NCBI RefSeq assembly: GCF_010091925.1
Contig: NZ_WVID01000026.1
Coordinates: 1 to 64,000 of the forward strand
From: Nostoc sp. B(2019)
Lineage (GTDB): Bacteria; Cyanobacteriota; Cyanobacteriia; Cyanobacteriales; Nostocaceae
Length of the DNA: 64,000 nucleotides
Direction: 5' to 3'
Of this stretch, positions 17,149 through 25,495 are shown one piece after another. Position numbers and translations under genes: made by a program. Below the pieces are notes generated by a model, which worked only from the letters and a program-made list of their open reading frames with translations, was not told where the DNA came from and searched no databases. The first letter of the stretch is position 1. Every line of letters begins with the position of its first letter.

Positions 17149-17369
17149 AATCACAACCTAATTTAGAAGCGTAATGTTGTTTAGTCGTGACAAATCTTTC
17201 TACAGTTATTTTTACAAAATTGACGTTTACTCTCTGTTTCCGGTTTCGTCTACTTCGCTCAACATTAGAGTTGAAACGTAGTGCGACTTACCTGTAATCA
17301 AATTAATGGAATTTTTAGCCCAAAAGCTATTATGGAGATTCACCCTTTAAAGGTACGGGTTTTACCCAT

Positions 17370-17496
17370 TAGACCTCTTGCATAAATGCTTAAATTGTCA
17401 TGTTGAGCGGAGCGAAACATAGGAGTGAGATTCTTCCCTCCACTACGTTCTGGTCAGAATGACACTAATATTTTTCTGACTTTTGCAAGAGGTCTA
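17370..17496. repeat. Miniature inverted-repeat element
   Basis: TAGACCTCTTGCA (17370-17382) and TGCAAGAGGTCTA (17484-17496) are perfect 13-bp inverted ends bounding about 127 bp. The interior holds a second inverted pair around TTGTCATG and CAGAATGACA, so the RNA could fold fully. It encodes no protein. A degenerate relative spans about 24021-24224, and a half copy lies near 2907. It sits between htrA and the metal-sensor gene. Confidence 0.65.
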
Positions 17497-17630
17497 TTAA
17501 TTAGGAATTTGGGAAAAGTGAAAGGGGTAAAGGAAAAGGCAAGAACCATCCCTTTACCCTTTCCCCCTTTTCGCAGTCCTCAGTCCCCTGTTAGGCTAGG
17601 ATCTGAGTACTACCAGCACTTTGATAACCC

Positions 17631-18029
17631 ATGAATGGATCAAACCGATTAGGTCAAGAATCCTTGCCTATATCCCAGCAAGCAGAACACTCCCACAGTC
17701 ACGATACAGACCACAAGCATACAGATCATACTGCTGAAGATGCATCGGTTCATCCTCATGTCCATAGTGAAGAGTCGTTACGGCGAATTGTCAATCGGTT
17801 ATCGCGTATAGAAGGACATGTTCGCGGCATTAAGACAATGGTGCAGCAAAGTAGCCCTTGTCCTGATGTTTTGTTGCAAATTGCCGCAGTTCGGGGCGCA
17901 CTAGATCGGGTAGCACGAATAGTTCTAGATGAACATTTAACTGAGTGTATTGCCAGAGCCGCCAAGGAGGGCAATATAGAAGTTGAAATTGAACAGTTAA
18001 AAGCTGCTTTAGATCGGTTTTTGCCTTAA
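17631..18029 (+). CDS. CsoR/RcnR-family metal-responsive repressor (InrS-like)
   Basis: 132-residue all-helical DNA-binding repressor. A His-rich N-terminus (residues about 20-46) precedes the CsoR-family domain SLRRIVNRLSRIEGHVRGIKTMV. A Cys in SSPCPDV, a His 25 residues on (DEHLTEC) and a Cys four later give the C-x24-H-x3-C metal site shared by CsoR (copper) and cyanobacterial InrS (nickel). The His-rich extension favours the nickel-sensing InrS type. No metal-efflux gene is adjacent in this window, so its target lies elsewhere. It is the only regulator in this neighbourhood. Confidence 0.87.
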   Translation: MNGSNRLGQESLPISQQAEHSHSHDTDHKHTDHTAEDASVHPHVHSEESLRRIVNRLSRIEGHVRGIKTMVQQSSPCPDVLLQIAAVRGALDRVARIVLDEHLTECIARAAKEGNIEVEIEQLKAALDRFLP

Positions 18030-18097
18030 GTAGACTAAAAAATCATTACACAGTAAAGCATCACAATACATTTTGTGAATTGAGTAACAAGATAACA

Positions 18098-18130
18098 AGA
18101 TTCCCGAATTCTTAGAAAAGTTGGGAATCT
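18098..18130 (+). promoter_or_regulatory. Leader hairpin just before the MenH-like gene
   Basis: AGATTCCC (18098-18105) pairs with GGGAATCT (18123-18130), ending eight bases before ATG 18139. The stem would cover the ribosome-binding region of the downstream gene. It could instead be the terminator of the metal-sensor gene, but no T-run follows. Confidence 0.4.
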
Positions 18131-18138
18131 GAGCGACT

Positions 18139-18969
18139 ATGATCAGAGAAAATTATCAATTTCATTATTGTTTAATTAGTAATGCAGACAAGCCAATAAT
18201 TCTTTTTTTGCACGGCTTCATGGGTAACATGGATGAATTTGATGAAGCCATAAAATTACTATCTGACGACGCATTTTCTTATTTGATAATTGACCTTCCC
18301 GGACATGGAAAAACTCAAGTTTTGGCTGGGGACGAGTATTATACAATCGAAAACACTGCTCATGCTTTAATCAACTTATTGGACGAGTTAAAAATTACCA
18401 AATGCTTTTTAGTTGGTTATTCAATGGGTGGTAGATTGGGCTTATACCTCACCCTGCACTTTCCAGAACGTTTTTATAAAGTAGTATTAGAGTCAGCTTC
18501 CCCTGGTTTGCCAACAGAAGCAGAACGATTAGAACGAATTAAAAGTGATAAGCAATTAGGGAGGAAATTAATCAGAAGTATTAACAAAATTGATTTTGCC
18601 GCTTTTCTGTCAAATTGGTATAATCAGGCAATTTTCGGTTCTATAAAAAACCATCCAGAATATGACTGCATGATAGAAAGTCGGTTGCAGAACAATCCAT
18701 TAGAATTAGATAAGTCCCTGCGCTTCATGGGTACTGGATGTCAACCTTCTTTGTGGGAAAAGCTACAAGAAAATAAAGTTCCCATGCTTTTGCTGGCTGG
18801 TGAATATGATGAAAAATTTATAGATATCAATATAAGAATGGCTAAAATATGTGAATTTTCCCAACTAGAAATAATTGATAATGCTGGGCATAATATACAC
18901 TTTGAAAATACCTTGGCATTTGTGCAAAATGTCAAATATTTTTTCTTTATGCAGTCAGCTAAAAACTAG
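18139..18969 (+). CDS. menH: Alpha/beta hydrolase, MenH-like (SHCHC synthase)
   Basis: 276-residue alpha/beta-hydrolase. FLHGFMGNMDEF (oxyanion region), IIDLPGHGKT, the nucleophile elbow GYSMGGR and a late GHNIHFEN with the catalytic His match MenH, which eliminates pyruvate from SEPHCHC to give SHCHC in phylloquinone/menaquinone synthesis. LESASPGL after the nucleophile strand is also MenH-like. Cyanobacteria use this pathway for phylloquinone in photosystem I. Other men genes are not in the window, so the specific activity is inferred from motifs. The stop codon directly abuts a repeat element. Confidence 0.75.
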   Translation: MIRENYQFHYCLISNADKPIILFLHGFMGNMDEFDEAIKLLSDDAFSYLIIDLPGHGKTQVLAGDEYYTIENTAHALINLLDELKITKCFLVGYSMGGRLGLYLTLHFPERFYKVVLESASPGLPTEAERLERIKSDKQLGRKLIRSINKIDFAAFLSNWYNQAIFGSIKNHPEYDCMIESRLQNNPLELDKSLRFMGTGCQPSLWEKLQENKVPMLLLAGEYDEKFIDINIRMAKICEFSQLEIIDNAGHNIHFENTLAFVQNVKYFFFMQSAKN

Positions 18970-19218
18970 GGCGTTGCATAATGAGAATATGAATTAGGTG
19001 AATAGAATAGCAGATTAAGACATTACTTAGCCCGATTACATCGTCAAACCTTTTGTTATTTGCGCGTCAGTAGAAATGCTGTAACTGTCTATTATATTGT
19101 TAGTTTATTATCTCAAGTATCGCTGTATTCCAATGCGGGGGCTTTGCCCCGCGAGGATATGGCGATGGCTACGCCCGCCGCAGGCATCGCATAATTCATA
19201 TTATGATTCAGCAACGCC
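18970..19218. mobile_element. MITE-like element with ~27-bp terminal inverted repeats
   Basis: The left end starts GGCGTTGCATAATG at 18970, and the right end finishes CAGCAACGCC at 19218. The 27-bp ends match in inverted orientation with about five mismatches. Inside are two GC-rich palindromes (about 19137-19152 and 19162-19190). There is no transposase. It begins at the base following the MenH-like stop codon. Target-site duplication is unclear. Confidence 0.6.
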
Positions 19219-19306
19219 ACTTATAACCAGAATAATCGCCTACAATAGCGATTGTGATATAGTGTGCGATCGCCCAATCCATGAGCGTTCTTTACTATTG
19301 AGCAAA

Positions 19307-19927
19307 TCAAGACCATCCTCGCAAAGTTTTATGTACCTGCGCCAAATACCACATATAGTCATCAATTTTGTATTTGTCAGCAGCCTTAACTATATAATCT
19401 TGAGCTAAATCAAGATTATTCTCAGCTTCGTAATACAATCCTAAGTAAAGATGACTGTAAAAATTTCCCTTTGTCCCTTCTAATTGACCAACAGTTAAAA
19501 CATCATCTGGTGTACAATTCCCTGCATATAAATCATACACGCGCTGCATAACACGTCTAGGGTCATTTTTCACAGCTAATAGAGAATTACGCGCCTCTGT
19601 TACATTCGTCAAACCCGCTATGCAGAGATATCGCCAAACTGTTTCTTCCACGTCTTGGGCGTTCACTGTCAAATCGATCTCAAACTGTTGAGCGCCTTCA
19701 GCAAATTTGTCTGCATAGTAGTACGATAGCCCACGTTGCCACAGGTAGGGTTTGAGACGGGCGTCCAGTTGCTCTGCCATGCCAAAATCTTGAATAGATT
19801 CATCAATTTTGGCAAGCTGGAAGTTTACCATACCTCGGCGAATATAAACATTGGGATTTTTCGGCTGTTCGCGAATAATTTCGTTCCACCGCTTGAGTTG
19901 ATTTTCCAGGGAATTTGAGAAAAACAT
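19307..19927 (-). CDS. Tetratricopeptide-repeat protein
   Basis: 206 residues with TPR-type helical hairpins: NPNVYIRRGMVNFQLAKIDESIQDF (about 24-48), PYLWQRGLSYYYADKFAEGAQQF (about 59-81), and a C-terminal SHLYLGLYYEAENNLDLAQDYIVKA. No signal peptide or catalytic domain is present, so it is a likely soluble interaction protein. Close relatives are common in cyanobacteria and in plants, but the partner is unknown. ATG 19927 gives a complete first helix. Confidence 0.83.
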   Translation of the reverse strand: MFFSNSLENQLKRWNEIIREQPKNPNVYIRRGMVNFQLAKIDESIQDFGMAEQLDARLKPYLWQRGLSYYYADKFAEGAQQFEIDLTVNAQDVEETVWRYLCIAGLTNVTEARNSLLAVKNDPRRVMQRVYDLYAGNCTPDDVLTVGQLEGTKGNFYSHLYLGLYYEAENNLDLAQDYIVKAADKYKIDDYMWYLAQVHKTLRGWS

Positions 19928-20044
19928 GAGCTTGTCCAGCTAAATACATTAACTAGCATAATTATTTAATTCTTTTTGAATTGAAGTGAAGCGACGGTCA
20001 AGTTTTGTCATACTAAATTATTGGTGTTATGTTTCCACCTTCCC

Positions 20045-20527
20045 ATGACCAGCATTATCGAATTCCCTTGGCAGCAAGAGGCAATTATTCGCCACAGTCA
20101 ACGCCTAATCAGCAGTTTTCAGCATTGGATAGGGGATTCTTTGCTGCATATAAATGCTTCTTCACCGCAGGAAAAAGCGCAAGCTTTATTTGAAGCACCC
20201 TTTGTATTAGTTTCTCACGGGATTGAATCAGATCCAATTTTCAACTATGGCAATCGCAAAGCATTGGAACTATGGGAGCTTTCTTGGGAAGAATTTATCA
20301 GAATGCCTTCTAGGAAAACGGCTGAAGAGGTGGTACAGGAGGAACGCGATCGCCTTTTAGCAGAAGCAGCAACCAAAGGCTTTATCAGCAACTATTCCGG
20401 TATCCGCACTTCTGATAATGGTAAACGCTTCTACATAGAAGATACTATCCTATGGAACGTATTAGATGAGCAAAATCAGCACTGTGGTCAAGCTGCTTTC
20501 TTCTCTAAATGGAAATTTATTAAATGA
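20045..20527 (+). CDS. MEKHLA domain-containing protein
   Basis: 160-residue protein matching the MEKHLA domain, a PAS-related sensor-like fold also found at the C-terminus of plant HD-ZIP III factors. Typical blocks are PFVLVSHGIESDPIFNYGNRKALELWELSWEEF and MPSRKTAEEV, with IEDTILWNVLDEQ near the end. It probably binds a small ligand or signals by protein contact, though no output domain is attached. ATG 20045 is used; a GTG at 20021 is in frame and cannot be excluded. Confidence 0.85.
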   Translation: MTSIIEFPWQQEAIIRHSQRLISSFQHWIGDSLLHINASSPQEKAQALFEAPFVLVSHGIESDPIFNYGNRKALELWELSWEEFIRMPSRKTAEEVVQEERDRLLAEAATKGFISNYSGIRTSDNGKRFYIEDTILWNVLDEQNQHCGQAAFFSKWKFIK

Positions 20528-20666
20528 CCACTACCTCATAAATTTTATGGATAAATTCCCCTTGCTTGCAATCGTGCTAATAATTATTGATAGCGCTGTT
20601 TTTGCTTGAGATACCAGAGTCAATCGCCTACAACAAACACATTATCTTGTAATGCAAACAAGATTT

Positions 20667-21143
20667 CTAAATTTTCACCTCATACATCTGTTTATGCTTG
20701 GCTAAAAGCTGGAGATATTTCTCATTTGTCTTTGCTTGTATCCATTTGGCTTTAAATATTGCTGCTGATTCCGCTTTAACTGGATCTACTTCGTAGGGTA
20801 GAATCTCTTTTTTAGAGCTTGTATTTTCCGAGCCTTGTTTATATTTTCTGCCGCTTTTATGATTAGCATAACGACGAGAGCGGGTATATCCCATTTGGAT
20901 AAACTTCCTTGCCATATCTGCGCCGACAAAATCATCTTGTTCTAAATAAGCAAGAAAAAGCTCATAGATTTTCTCGCTCGACTCTTTGGCAATATCAGGA
21001 GTTTTGAACCGCCAGTAAGGAAGAATTTCTGATTTATATGGTTCTACCAAGAGTACACCTTGCTCACCTTTACCAACACGATAGAGTTCAGGATGTTGTC
21101 GAAAATCGATATTTGGAAAATCTAAAGAATAATCAAATGGCAT
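20667..21143 (-). CDS. DUF4385 family protein
   Basis: 158 residues matching DUF4385: MPFDYSLDFPNIDFRQHPELYRVGKGEQGVLLVEPYKSEILP at the N-terminus and the basic block MGYTRSRRYANHKSGRKY near the middle. It is soluble and basic in the second half. Family function is unknown; members occur in diverse bacteria and phages. The gene is isolated, with no operon partner. The start ATG 21143 precedes the conserved N-terminus exactly. Confidence 0.85.
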   Translation of the reverse strand: MPFDYSLDFPNIDFRQHPELYRVGKGEQGVLLVEPYKSEILPYWRFKTPDIAKESSEKIYELFLAYLEQDDFVGADMARKFIQMGYTRSRRYANHKSGRKYKQGSENTSSKKEILPYEVDPVKAESAAIFKAKWIQAKTNEKYLQLLAKHKQMYEVKI

Positions 21144-21220
21144 GGGAACTGTTTATGATAAATAATAAACTTTAAGAAAAAAGTTTAACTTCTATCCAAG
21201 TACAGAAATTTGGTTCTATC

Positions 21221-21706
21221 ATGTTATCTAGCCCCAAGTCTGTTAACAGTGTCTTAGCTCCGGGTAATCTGCGTAAAGTGCATCACATTGCCCTTAACGT
21301 TAAAGATATGCAAGCTTCCCGGTACTTTTACGGCACTATCCTGGGTTTGCATGAACTGACTGGCGACGAAGTACCCGCAACCCTGCTTGAACTCGTAGCA
21401 GCAGGGAAAGTAGCCAATTTCGTCACACCTGATGGTACGATTCTGGATTTATTTGGTACACCCGATTTGACACCACCAGATCCAAATCCAGAACGGAGTT
21501 TCACCAGAGCATACCACCTCGCCTTTGACATCGATCCGCAGTTATTTGAGCAAGCAGTGACAGTAATCAGAGAAAATCAAATAGCGATCGCACATGGCCC
21601 AGTTACCCGTCCTACTGGTAGAGGTGTGTACTTTTACGATCCTGATGGCTTTATGATTGAAATCCGTTGCGATCCAGAAGCTAGTACTACTTTGCATAAT
21701 TCATAA
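21221..21706 (+). CDS. VOC superfamily (glyoxalase/dioxygenase-like) protein
   Basis: 161-residue vicinal-oxygen-chelate fold protein with two beta-alpha-beta-beta-beta halves. KVHHIALNV (His22) opens the first half, RAYHLAFDI opens the second, and FYDPDGFMIEIRCD near the end carries the conserved metal-binding Glu. It could be a glyoxalase, a dioxygenase or a resistance-type protein; the substrate is unknown. The last codons (HNS and the stop) lie inside a heptamer repeat array, so the native C-terminus may have been altered. ATG 21221 is the only plausible start. Confidence 0.85.
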   Translation: MLSSPKSVNSVLAPGNLRKVHHIALNVKDMQASRYFYGTILGLHELTGDEVPATLLELVAAGKVANFVTPDGTILDLFGTPDLTPPDPNPERSFTRAYHLAFDIDPQLFEQAVTVIRENQIAIAHGPVTRPTGRGVYFYDPDGFMIEIRCDPEASTTLHNS

Positions 21707-21729
21707 TTCATAATTCATAATTCATAATT
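21695..21729. repeat. Heptamer tandem repeat array
   Basis: Five copies of the 7-mer CATAATT in tandem. Related TAATTCR arrays occur at 34913-34945, 35066-35098, about 38853-38880 and about 54006-54026. The array supplies the stop codon of the VOC gene. Such short tandem repeats are typical of heterocystous cyanobacteria. Confidence 0.85.
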
Positions 21730-21916
21730 CGCTCTGGGGCTACGCCCCACTGCGCTCTAAGCGTAATTATGCCGGAGGCTTTACGTAATTCGTAATTTGT
21801 AATTAGTTCTTTGCAAAGGGTTGATGGGACATTTCAAACAGGTGGCTTGTTTACGTTGATCTGTGCGAGTTAAGTTAAAGGTAATAACGGAAGTATCTAC
21901 TTTGATTGGAAAACTC

Positions 21917-22195
21917 ATGCAAATATTTAAAGTAATTGAACAGACAATAACAAAACCGCCAATTCCACACGAACCATATAAACAATCATTAAAAGCCTGG
22001 GCAATGTATTGCTTAAGAGACAAAGGTTTTAAAGTCGTTTATGCTCAAAATGCCGACTTTGCTATTGAAACAAAAGGCGCGGAAAAACTGTATTTTAAAG
22101 TTTCAAATAGCGCTGATGATTTAGACAGTTCTATTAACTGGATAGTTTGGGATAGTACAACTAAAAGTGCTAGCCTGATTCCCCAAAAAGCCTAA
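21917..22195 (+). CDS. Conserved-type small hypothetical protein
   Basis: 92 residues, no recognised domain. The sequence has a Pro-rich N-terminal part (ITKPPIPHEPYKQSLKAWAMYCLRDKG), then a beta-rich end including LYFKVSNSADDLDSSINWIVWD. It looks like a compact alpha-beta protein, perhaps restriction/nuclease-fold-like in outline (GFKVVYAQNADFAIETKG), but no function is claimed. ATG 21917, with TGGAA about six bases upstream, is preferred over earlier in-frame starts. Confidence 0.6.
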   Translation: MQIFKVIEQTITKPPIPHEPYKQSLKAWAMYCLRDKGFKVVYAQNADFAIETKGAEKLYFKVSNSADDLDSSINWIVWDSTTKSASLIPQKA

Positions 22196-22309
22196 GTTTG
22201 CTTTTCAAATACTATAAAATGCTCTGAGGGAACAAGTTTTTGGTTTCACGTTAAATTAAACCAATAGCTTGCATTTCTTTACAGATTTGCATCTGATTAA
22301 TTTTTGCAG

Positions 22310-23695
22310 ATGAAAAATATTAAACTAGGCAAAGTTTGGGACACACTTCATTCTAGTTACTGGTTTGTACCAACCTTAATGGCGATCGCAGCAGTAGTAT
22401 TAGCAACTACAATGCTAACTATTGATCGTACAGGAAACATGGGGCCGCTAGAGAAGTGGGGCTGGATTTATACTGGCGGCCCCGATGGTGCGCGAAATCT
22501 GCTTTCTGCGGTTGCAGGTTCAATGGTTACTGTTGCTACCACAGCTTTCTCAATTGCGATCGTTGCCCTTCAGCTTGCTTCCTCACAGTTCGGGCCGCGG
22601 CTGATGCGGAACTTCTTGCAGGACACGGGAAATCAAATAGTTTTGGGCACGTTCGTTGCTACATTCATCTACTCTTTGCTTGTACTGCGGACGATTCGTG
22701 ATGAGGATTACGACAAATTTATACCACAAGTCTCTGTGACAGTTGGTATTGTGTTGGCAATTACCAGCATCGCCGTACTGATTTATTTTATTCATCACTC
22801 CTCAAGTTCGATGCAAGCTTCGCATATTATTGGTAAAGTTGGCAAAGATTTGGATGGTGCTGTAGACCGCCTCTTCCCTCATAAAATTGGGCGTACCATT
22901 CCCGAATCTCAACAGCAACAAGTTGAGGAATTACTAACTAATTTTGACCAAGAAGCCTTTCCAGTACTAGCAAAAAATACTGGTTACATTCAGGCAATTG
23001 ATGTGGAAAAATTGATGGAAATTGCCACATCAAGAAACTTGATTATACGTGTTCAACTACGTCCTGGGAAGTACGTTGTACAAGGTGGTGAACTGGTGAT
23101 GATTTTACCCAAAGAAGGTAATGATAATAAATGTAATTTTGCATCTCTACGCAAGCAAATCAATGATGTATTTATTCTGGGTGAACAACGCACAGAGCAA
23201 CAAGATTTAGAATTTTGTATCAATCAACTCGTTGAGGTTGCTGTGCGTGCTATCTCGGCTGGGATCAATGATCCGTTTACTGCAATCCGATGTATTGACC
23301 AACTTAGTGCTGGAATTTGCCGTTTGGCTGAAAGAGAATTTCCCTCACCCTACCGCTACGACAACCAAAACCAACTGCGGGTGATTGCGGAGTCAGTTAC
23401 TTTTGCAGGGATAATTGATGATGCTTTTAATCAGATTCGACAGTATAGCCAGCCTGATGTTGCTGTACAAATTCGGTTGTTGGAATCCATAACGCGCATT
23501 GCAGCATACACCCATAACGCCAAAGACCGGGATATACTTAAGTGCCATGCTGACATGATTAATCGTCACTGTTTAGAGCAAGTTTCTGAACAACGCGATC
23601 GCAACAGCATTGACCAGCAATACCAAGCAGCTTTAAAAGCTTTAGAAATCCCAAAGCAACAATTAACACCATATTTTAATAATAAAAGTGCATAA
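22310..23695 (+). CDS. DUF2254 family membrane protein
   Basis: 461-residue integral membrane protein matching DUF2254. It has four hydrophobic segments in the N-terminal 160 residues (about 18-38, 66-90, 108-126 and 136-156). The family block is AFSIAIVALQLASSQFGPRLMRNFLQD. A long soluble C-terminal domain includes AISAGINDPFTAIRCIDQL. The function is not established; a transport or envelope role is plausible from topology. ATG 22310 is used rather than the TTG two codons upstream. A 44-codon membrane gene follows after two bases. Confidence 0.85.
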   Translation: MKNIKLGKVWDTLHSSYWFVPTLMAIAAVVLATTMLTIDRTGNMGPLEKWGWIYTGGPDGARNLLSAVAGSMVTVATTAFSIAIVALQLASSQFGPRLMRNFLQDTGNQIVLGTFVATFIYSLLVLRTIRDEDYDKFIPQVSVTVGIVLAITSIAVLIYFIHHSSSSMQASHIIGKVGKDLDGAVDRLFPHKIGRTIPESQQQQVEELLTNFDQEAFPVLAKNTGYIQAIDVEKLMEIATSRNLIIRVQLRPGKYVVQGGELVMILPKEGNDNKCNFASLRKQINDVFILGEQRTEQQDLEFCINQLVEVAVRAISAGINDPFTAIRCIDQLSAGICRLAEREFPSPYRYDNQNQLRVIAESVTFAGIIDDAFNQIRQYSQPDVAVQIRLLESITRIAAYTHNAKDRDILKCHADMINRHCLEQVSEQRDRNSIDQQYQAALKALEIPKQQLTPYFNNKSA

Positions 23696-23697
23696 GG

Positions 23698-23832
23698 ATG
23701 GAAATACTTTGGAATCATCAGCTAATTATTTTTATCACTTTTGTTTTAGTAGCACTATGGATAACGTTTCTTGCGCCAGGGTTATTTGCACGCATGGGGC
23801 TATCTATAAATTTAGGCGATCGCTTGCAATAA
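23698..23832 (+). CDS. Small single-pass membrane protein
   Basis: 44-residue open frame starting two bases after the DUF2254 stop codon, so translation may be coupled. It has one hydrophobic helix (about residues 9-30, LIIFITFVLVALWITFLAP) and a polar C-terminus ending in GDRLQ encoded across a HIP1 site. No family is recognised. The tight spacing and membrane character suggest an accessory subunit of the DUF2254 protein (inference). Confidence 0.45.
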   Translation: MEILWNHQLIIFITFVLVALWITFLAPGLFARMGLSINLGDRLQ

Positions 23833-24301
23833 AACAGTATGTCTCTCTACTGTGGATAAATTGAGGACAATGTTTATATTAACGTGAGCTTCTAGCCAAA
23901 GGCATTCGTTGGAAGCTTAACGTTATATTCTATACCGCTTCATTTATATCAATAAACCAATTTCATTATAACTGTCATTTTTGAATCACATTTATTTTGC
24001 AAACTAAAAATATTAAACTTCTTGCAAAAGTCAGGGTAAAGGTTAAGGGATAAAGGGAAAAGGAACTCACAACCCTTCCCCTTTAACCTTTACCCCTTCG
24101 GGTGACGCTCCTACGTCGCTAACGCTTCGCTAACGCCAGTTGCCTGCGGAGGGAAACCCTCCCGCAGCACTGGTCTCACCTTTTCCCCAAAAGTGCAAAA
24201 ATATCTTTTTGCCAAAGGTCTATTGAGTATTAAGTCTGGCTGTGCTCAATATTTTTAATAGCTTCAAAATTGGAGTTCAGAATTTTAACCTGATTTTAAT
24301 T
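23833..24301. other. Intergenic region with inverted-repeat element
   Basis: About 23891-23922 contains a bulged hairpin (AGCTT with AAGCT, CCAA with TTGG). From about 24021 to 24224 lies a degenerate relative of the 17370-17496 element, with TTCTTGCAAAAGTC at the left and TTGCCAAAGGTCTA at the right. Between them are several GC-rich palindromes, one being a GGAGGG/CCCTCC hairpin near 24147-24167. No gene is seen. Confidence 0.55.
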
Positions 24302-24655
24302 ATGTTGATAATTAACTTCTTCTTGACTTGGCTTCTCAGTGCTGTATCACTTTTAATTACAGCATACATTGTTCCAGGCTTTGAATTTAATAACTTTGGT
24401 ACAGCCGCAATTGCCGCATTAGTTTTAGGTTTAGTCAATGCATTTGTTCGACCAATAATATTTATTCTTACACTTCCTTTAACAATTGTTACGTTGGGTC
24501 TTTTCTTATTTGTCGTTAATGCATTGATGCTTTGGTTTGTAGGAGTTTTGATACCCGGTTTTGTAATTACTGGTTTATTACCAGCGTTGTTAGCTTCAAT
24601 TGTGCTCACAATCGTTTCTACAATCTTGGGATTGCTAGTAAGAAACGTCGTTTAA
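24302..24655 (+). CDS. Four-helix membrane protein of the phage-holin superfamily IV type
   Basis: 117-residue, almost entirely hydrophobic protein with four transmembrane helices (about 6-28, 38-56, 58-80 and 88-112). It matches the family usually named mycobacterial 4-TMS phage holin: GLVNAFVRPIIFILTLPLTIVTLGLFLFVVNALMLW is diagnostic. In cyanobacteria these are chromosomal genes unrelated to prophages, and their role is unknown. ATG 24302 is preferred because the upstream frame from 24242 is polar and atypical. The rhomboid gene follows 46 bp downstream and may be co-transcribed. Confidence 0.83.
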   Translation: MLIINFFLTWLLSAVSLLITAYIVPGFEFNNFGTAAIAALVLGLVNAFVRPIIFILTLPLTIVTLGLFLFVVNALMLWFVGVLIPGFVITGLLPALLASIVLTIVSTILGLLVRNVV

Positions 24656-24701
24656 AAGTATAGATGAGTTGATCAGGTATAAATTAGCGGGAAAATTCAG
24701 C

Positions 24702-25397
24702 ATGGTTCCATTACGTGATAATAATCCAACAAAAATTACTCCATATATTACTTATGGACTTATCGCTATTAATATTATTGTTTTTATTTATCAACTCAAT
24801 TTAACACCACAACAATTACAAGGATTTTTCTTTACTGCGGCATTAGTGCCCTGCCAACTTTCGAGTAGTTGTCCTGTTGGTGTGCCAAGTCAATTAATTC
24901 CTGAGTGGATGACTTTGATTACCTCCCAATTTTTGCACGGTGGTTTTTTGCACCTTGGGGGAAATATGTTATTTTTGCATATTTTTGGTAACAACATTGA
25001 AGACCGTTTAGGTCATATCAAATATTTAATTTTTTATCTAACGTGTGGTGTTTTAGCTGGGTTGAGCCAGTGGTTTTTTTCACAAAATTCGACAATTCCA
25101 TCTTTGGGTGCAAGTGGTGCGATCGCAGGCGTTTTGGGTGCATACATTTTCCGGTTCCCACGAGCCGAAATTTTGACCTTAATTCCCCTAGGATTTTTTA
25201 TTACCACAGTCAGACTTCCTGCATATTTATTTCTAGGATTTTGGTTTGTCCAGCAAGCTTTTTACAGTTTTGCTAGCTTACAAGCTCGTACTAATATCGG
25301 TATGGAAAGTGGCGGTATTGCTTACTGGGCACACGCTGGCGGCTTCGTTTTCGGGGCAATTCTTGCTCCGTTTTTTGGCTTACACAAGCGTAGTTAA
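24702..25397 (+). CDS. Rhomboid family intramembrane serine protease
   Basis: 231-residue polytopic membrane protease with about six helices. It cleaves single-pass substrates within the bilayer. The catalytic Ser139 in GASGAIAG and His211 in YWAHAGGF are intact, and HLGGNMLFLHIFG (about 84-96) supplies the conserved Asn of the oxyanion site. The loop between helices 1 and 2 is long and Cys-containing (CQLSSSCP). Substrates are unknown. ATG 24702 gives the conserved PLRDNNPT start seen in this subfamily; the earlier TTG adds atypical residues. Confidence 0.93.
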   Translation: MVPLRDNNPTKITPYITYGLIAINIIVFIYQLNLTPQQLQGFFFTAALVPCQLSSSCPVGVPSQLIPEWMTLITSQFLHGGFLHLGGNMLFLHIFGNNIEDRLGHIKYLIFYLTCGVLAGLSQWFFSQNSTIPSLGASGAIAGVLGAYIFRFPRAEILTLIPLGFFITTVRLPAYLFLGFWFVQQAFYSFASLQARTNIGMESGGIAYWAHAGGFVFGAILAPFFGLHKRS

Positions 25398-25495
25398 AAC
25401 ATTTATTTTTCACATTCAACACTGAATAAACCTGATGGAAATGTCAGACGGCAATGATTTGAGTGAAATTACTACTAAACAGCAAAGCAAATAAT

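Noticed and set aside
24277-24609. 110-codon minus-strand frame
   Set aside because: It is an antisense shadow of the four-helix membrane protein gene with no family features.
24302-24655. Prophage suggested by a holin-like protein
   Set aside because: No phage structural, lysis or integrase genes are nearby. This four-helix family is a common chromosomal gene in cyanobacteria.
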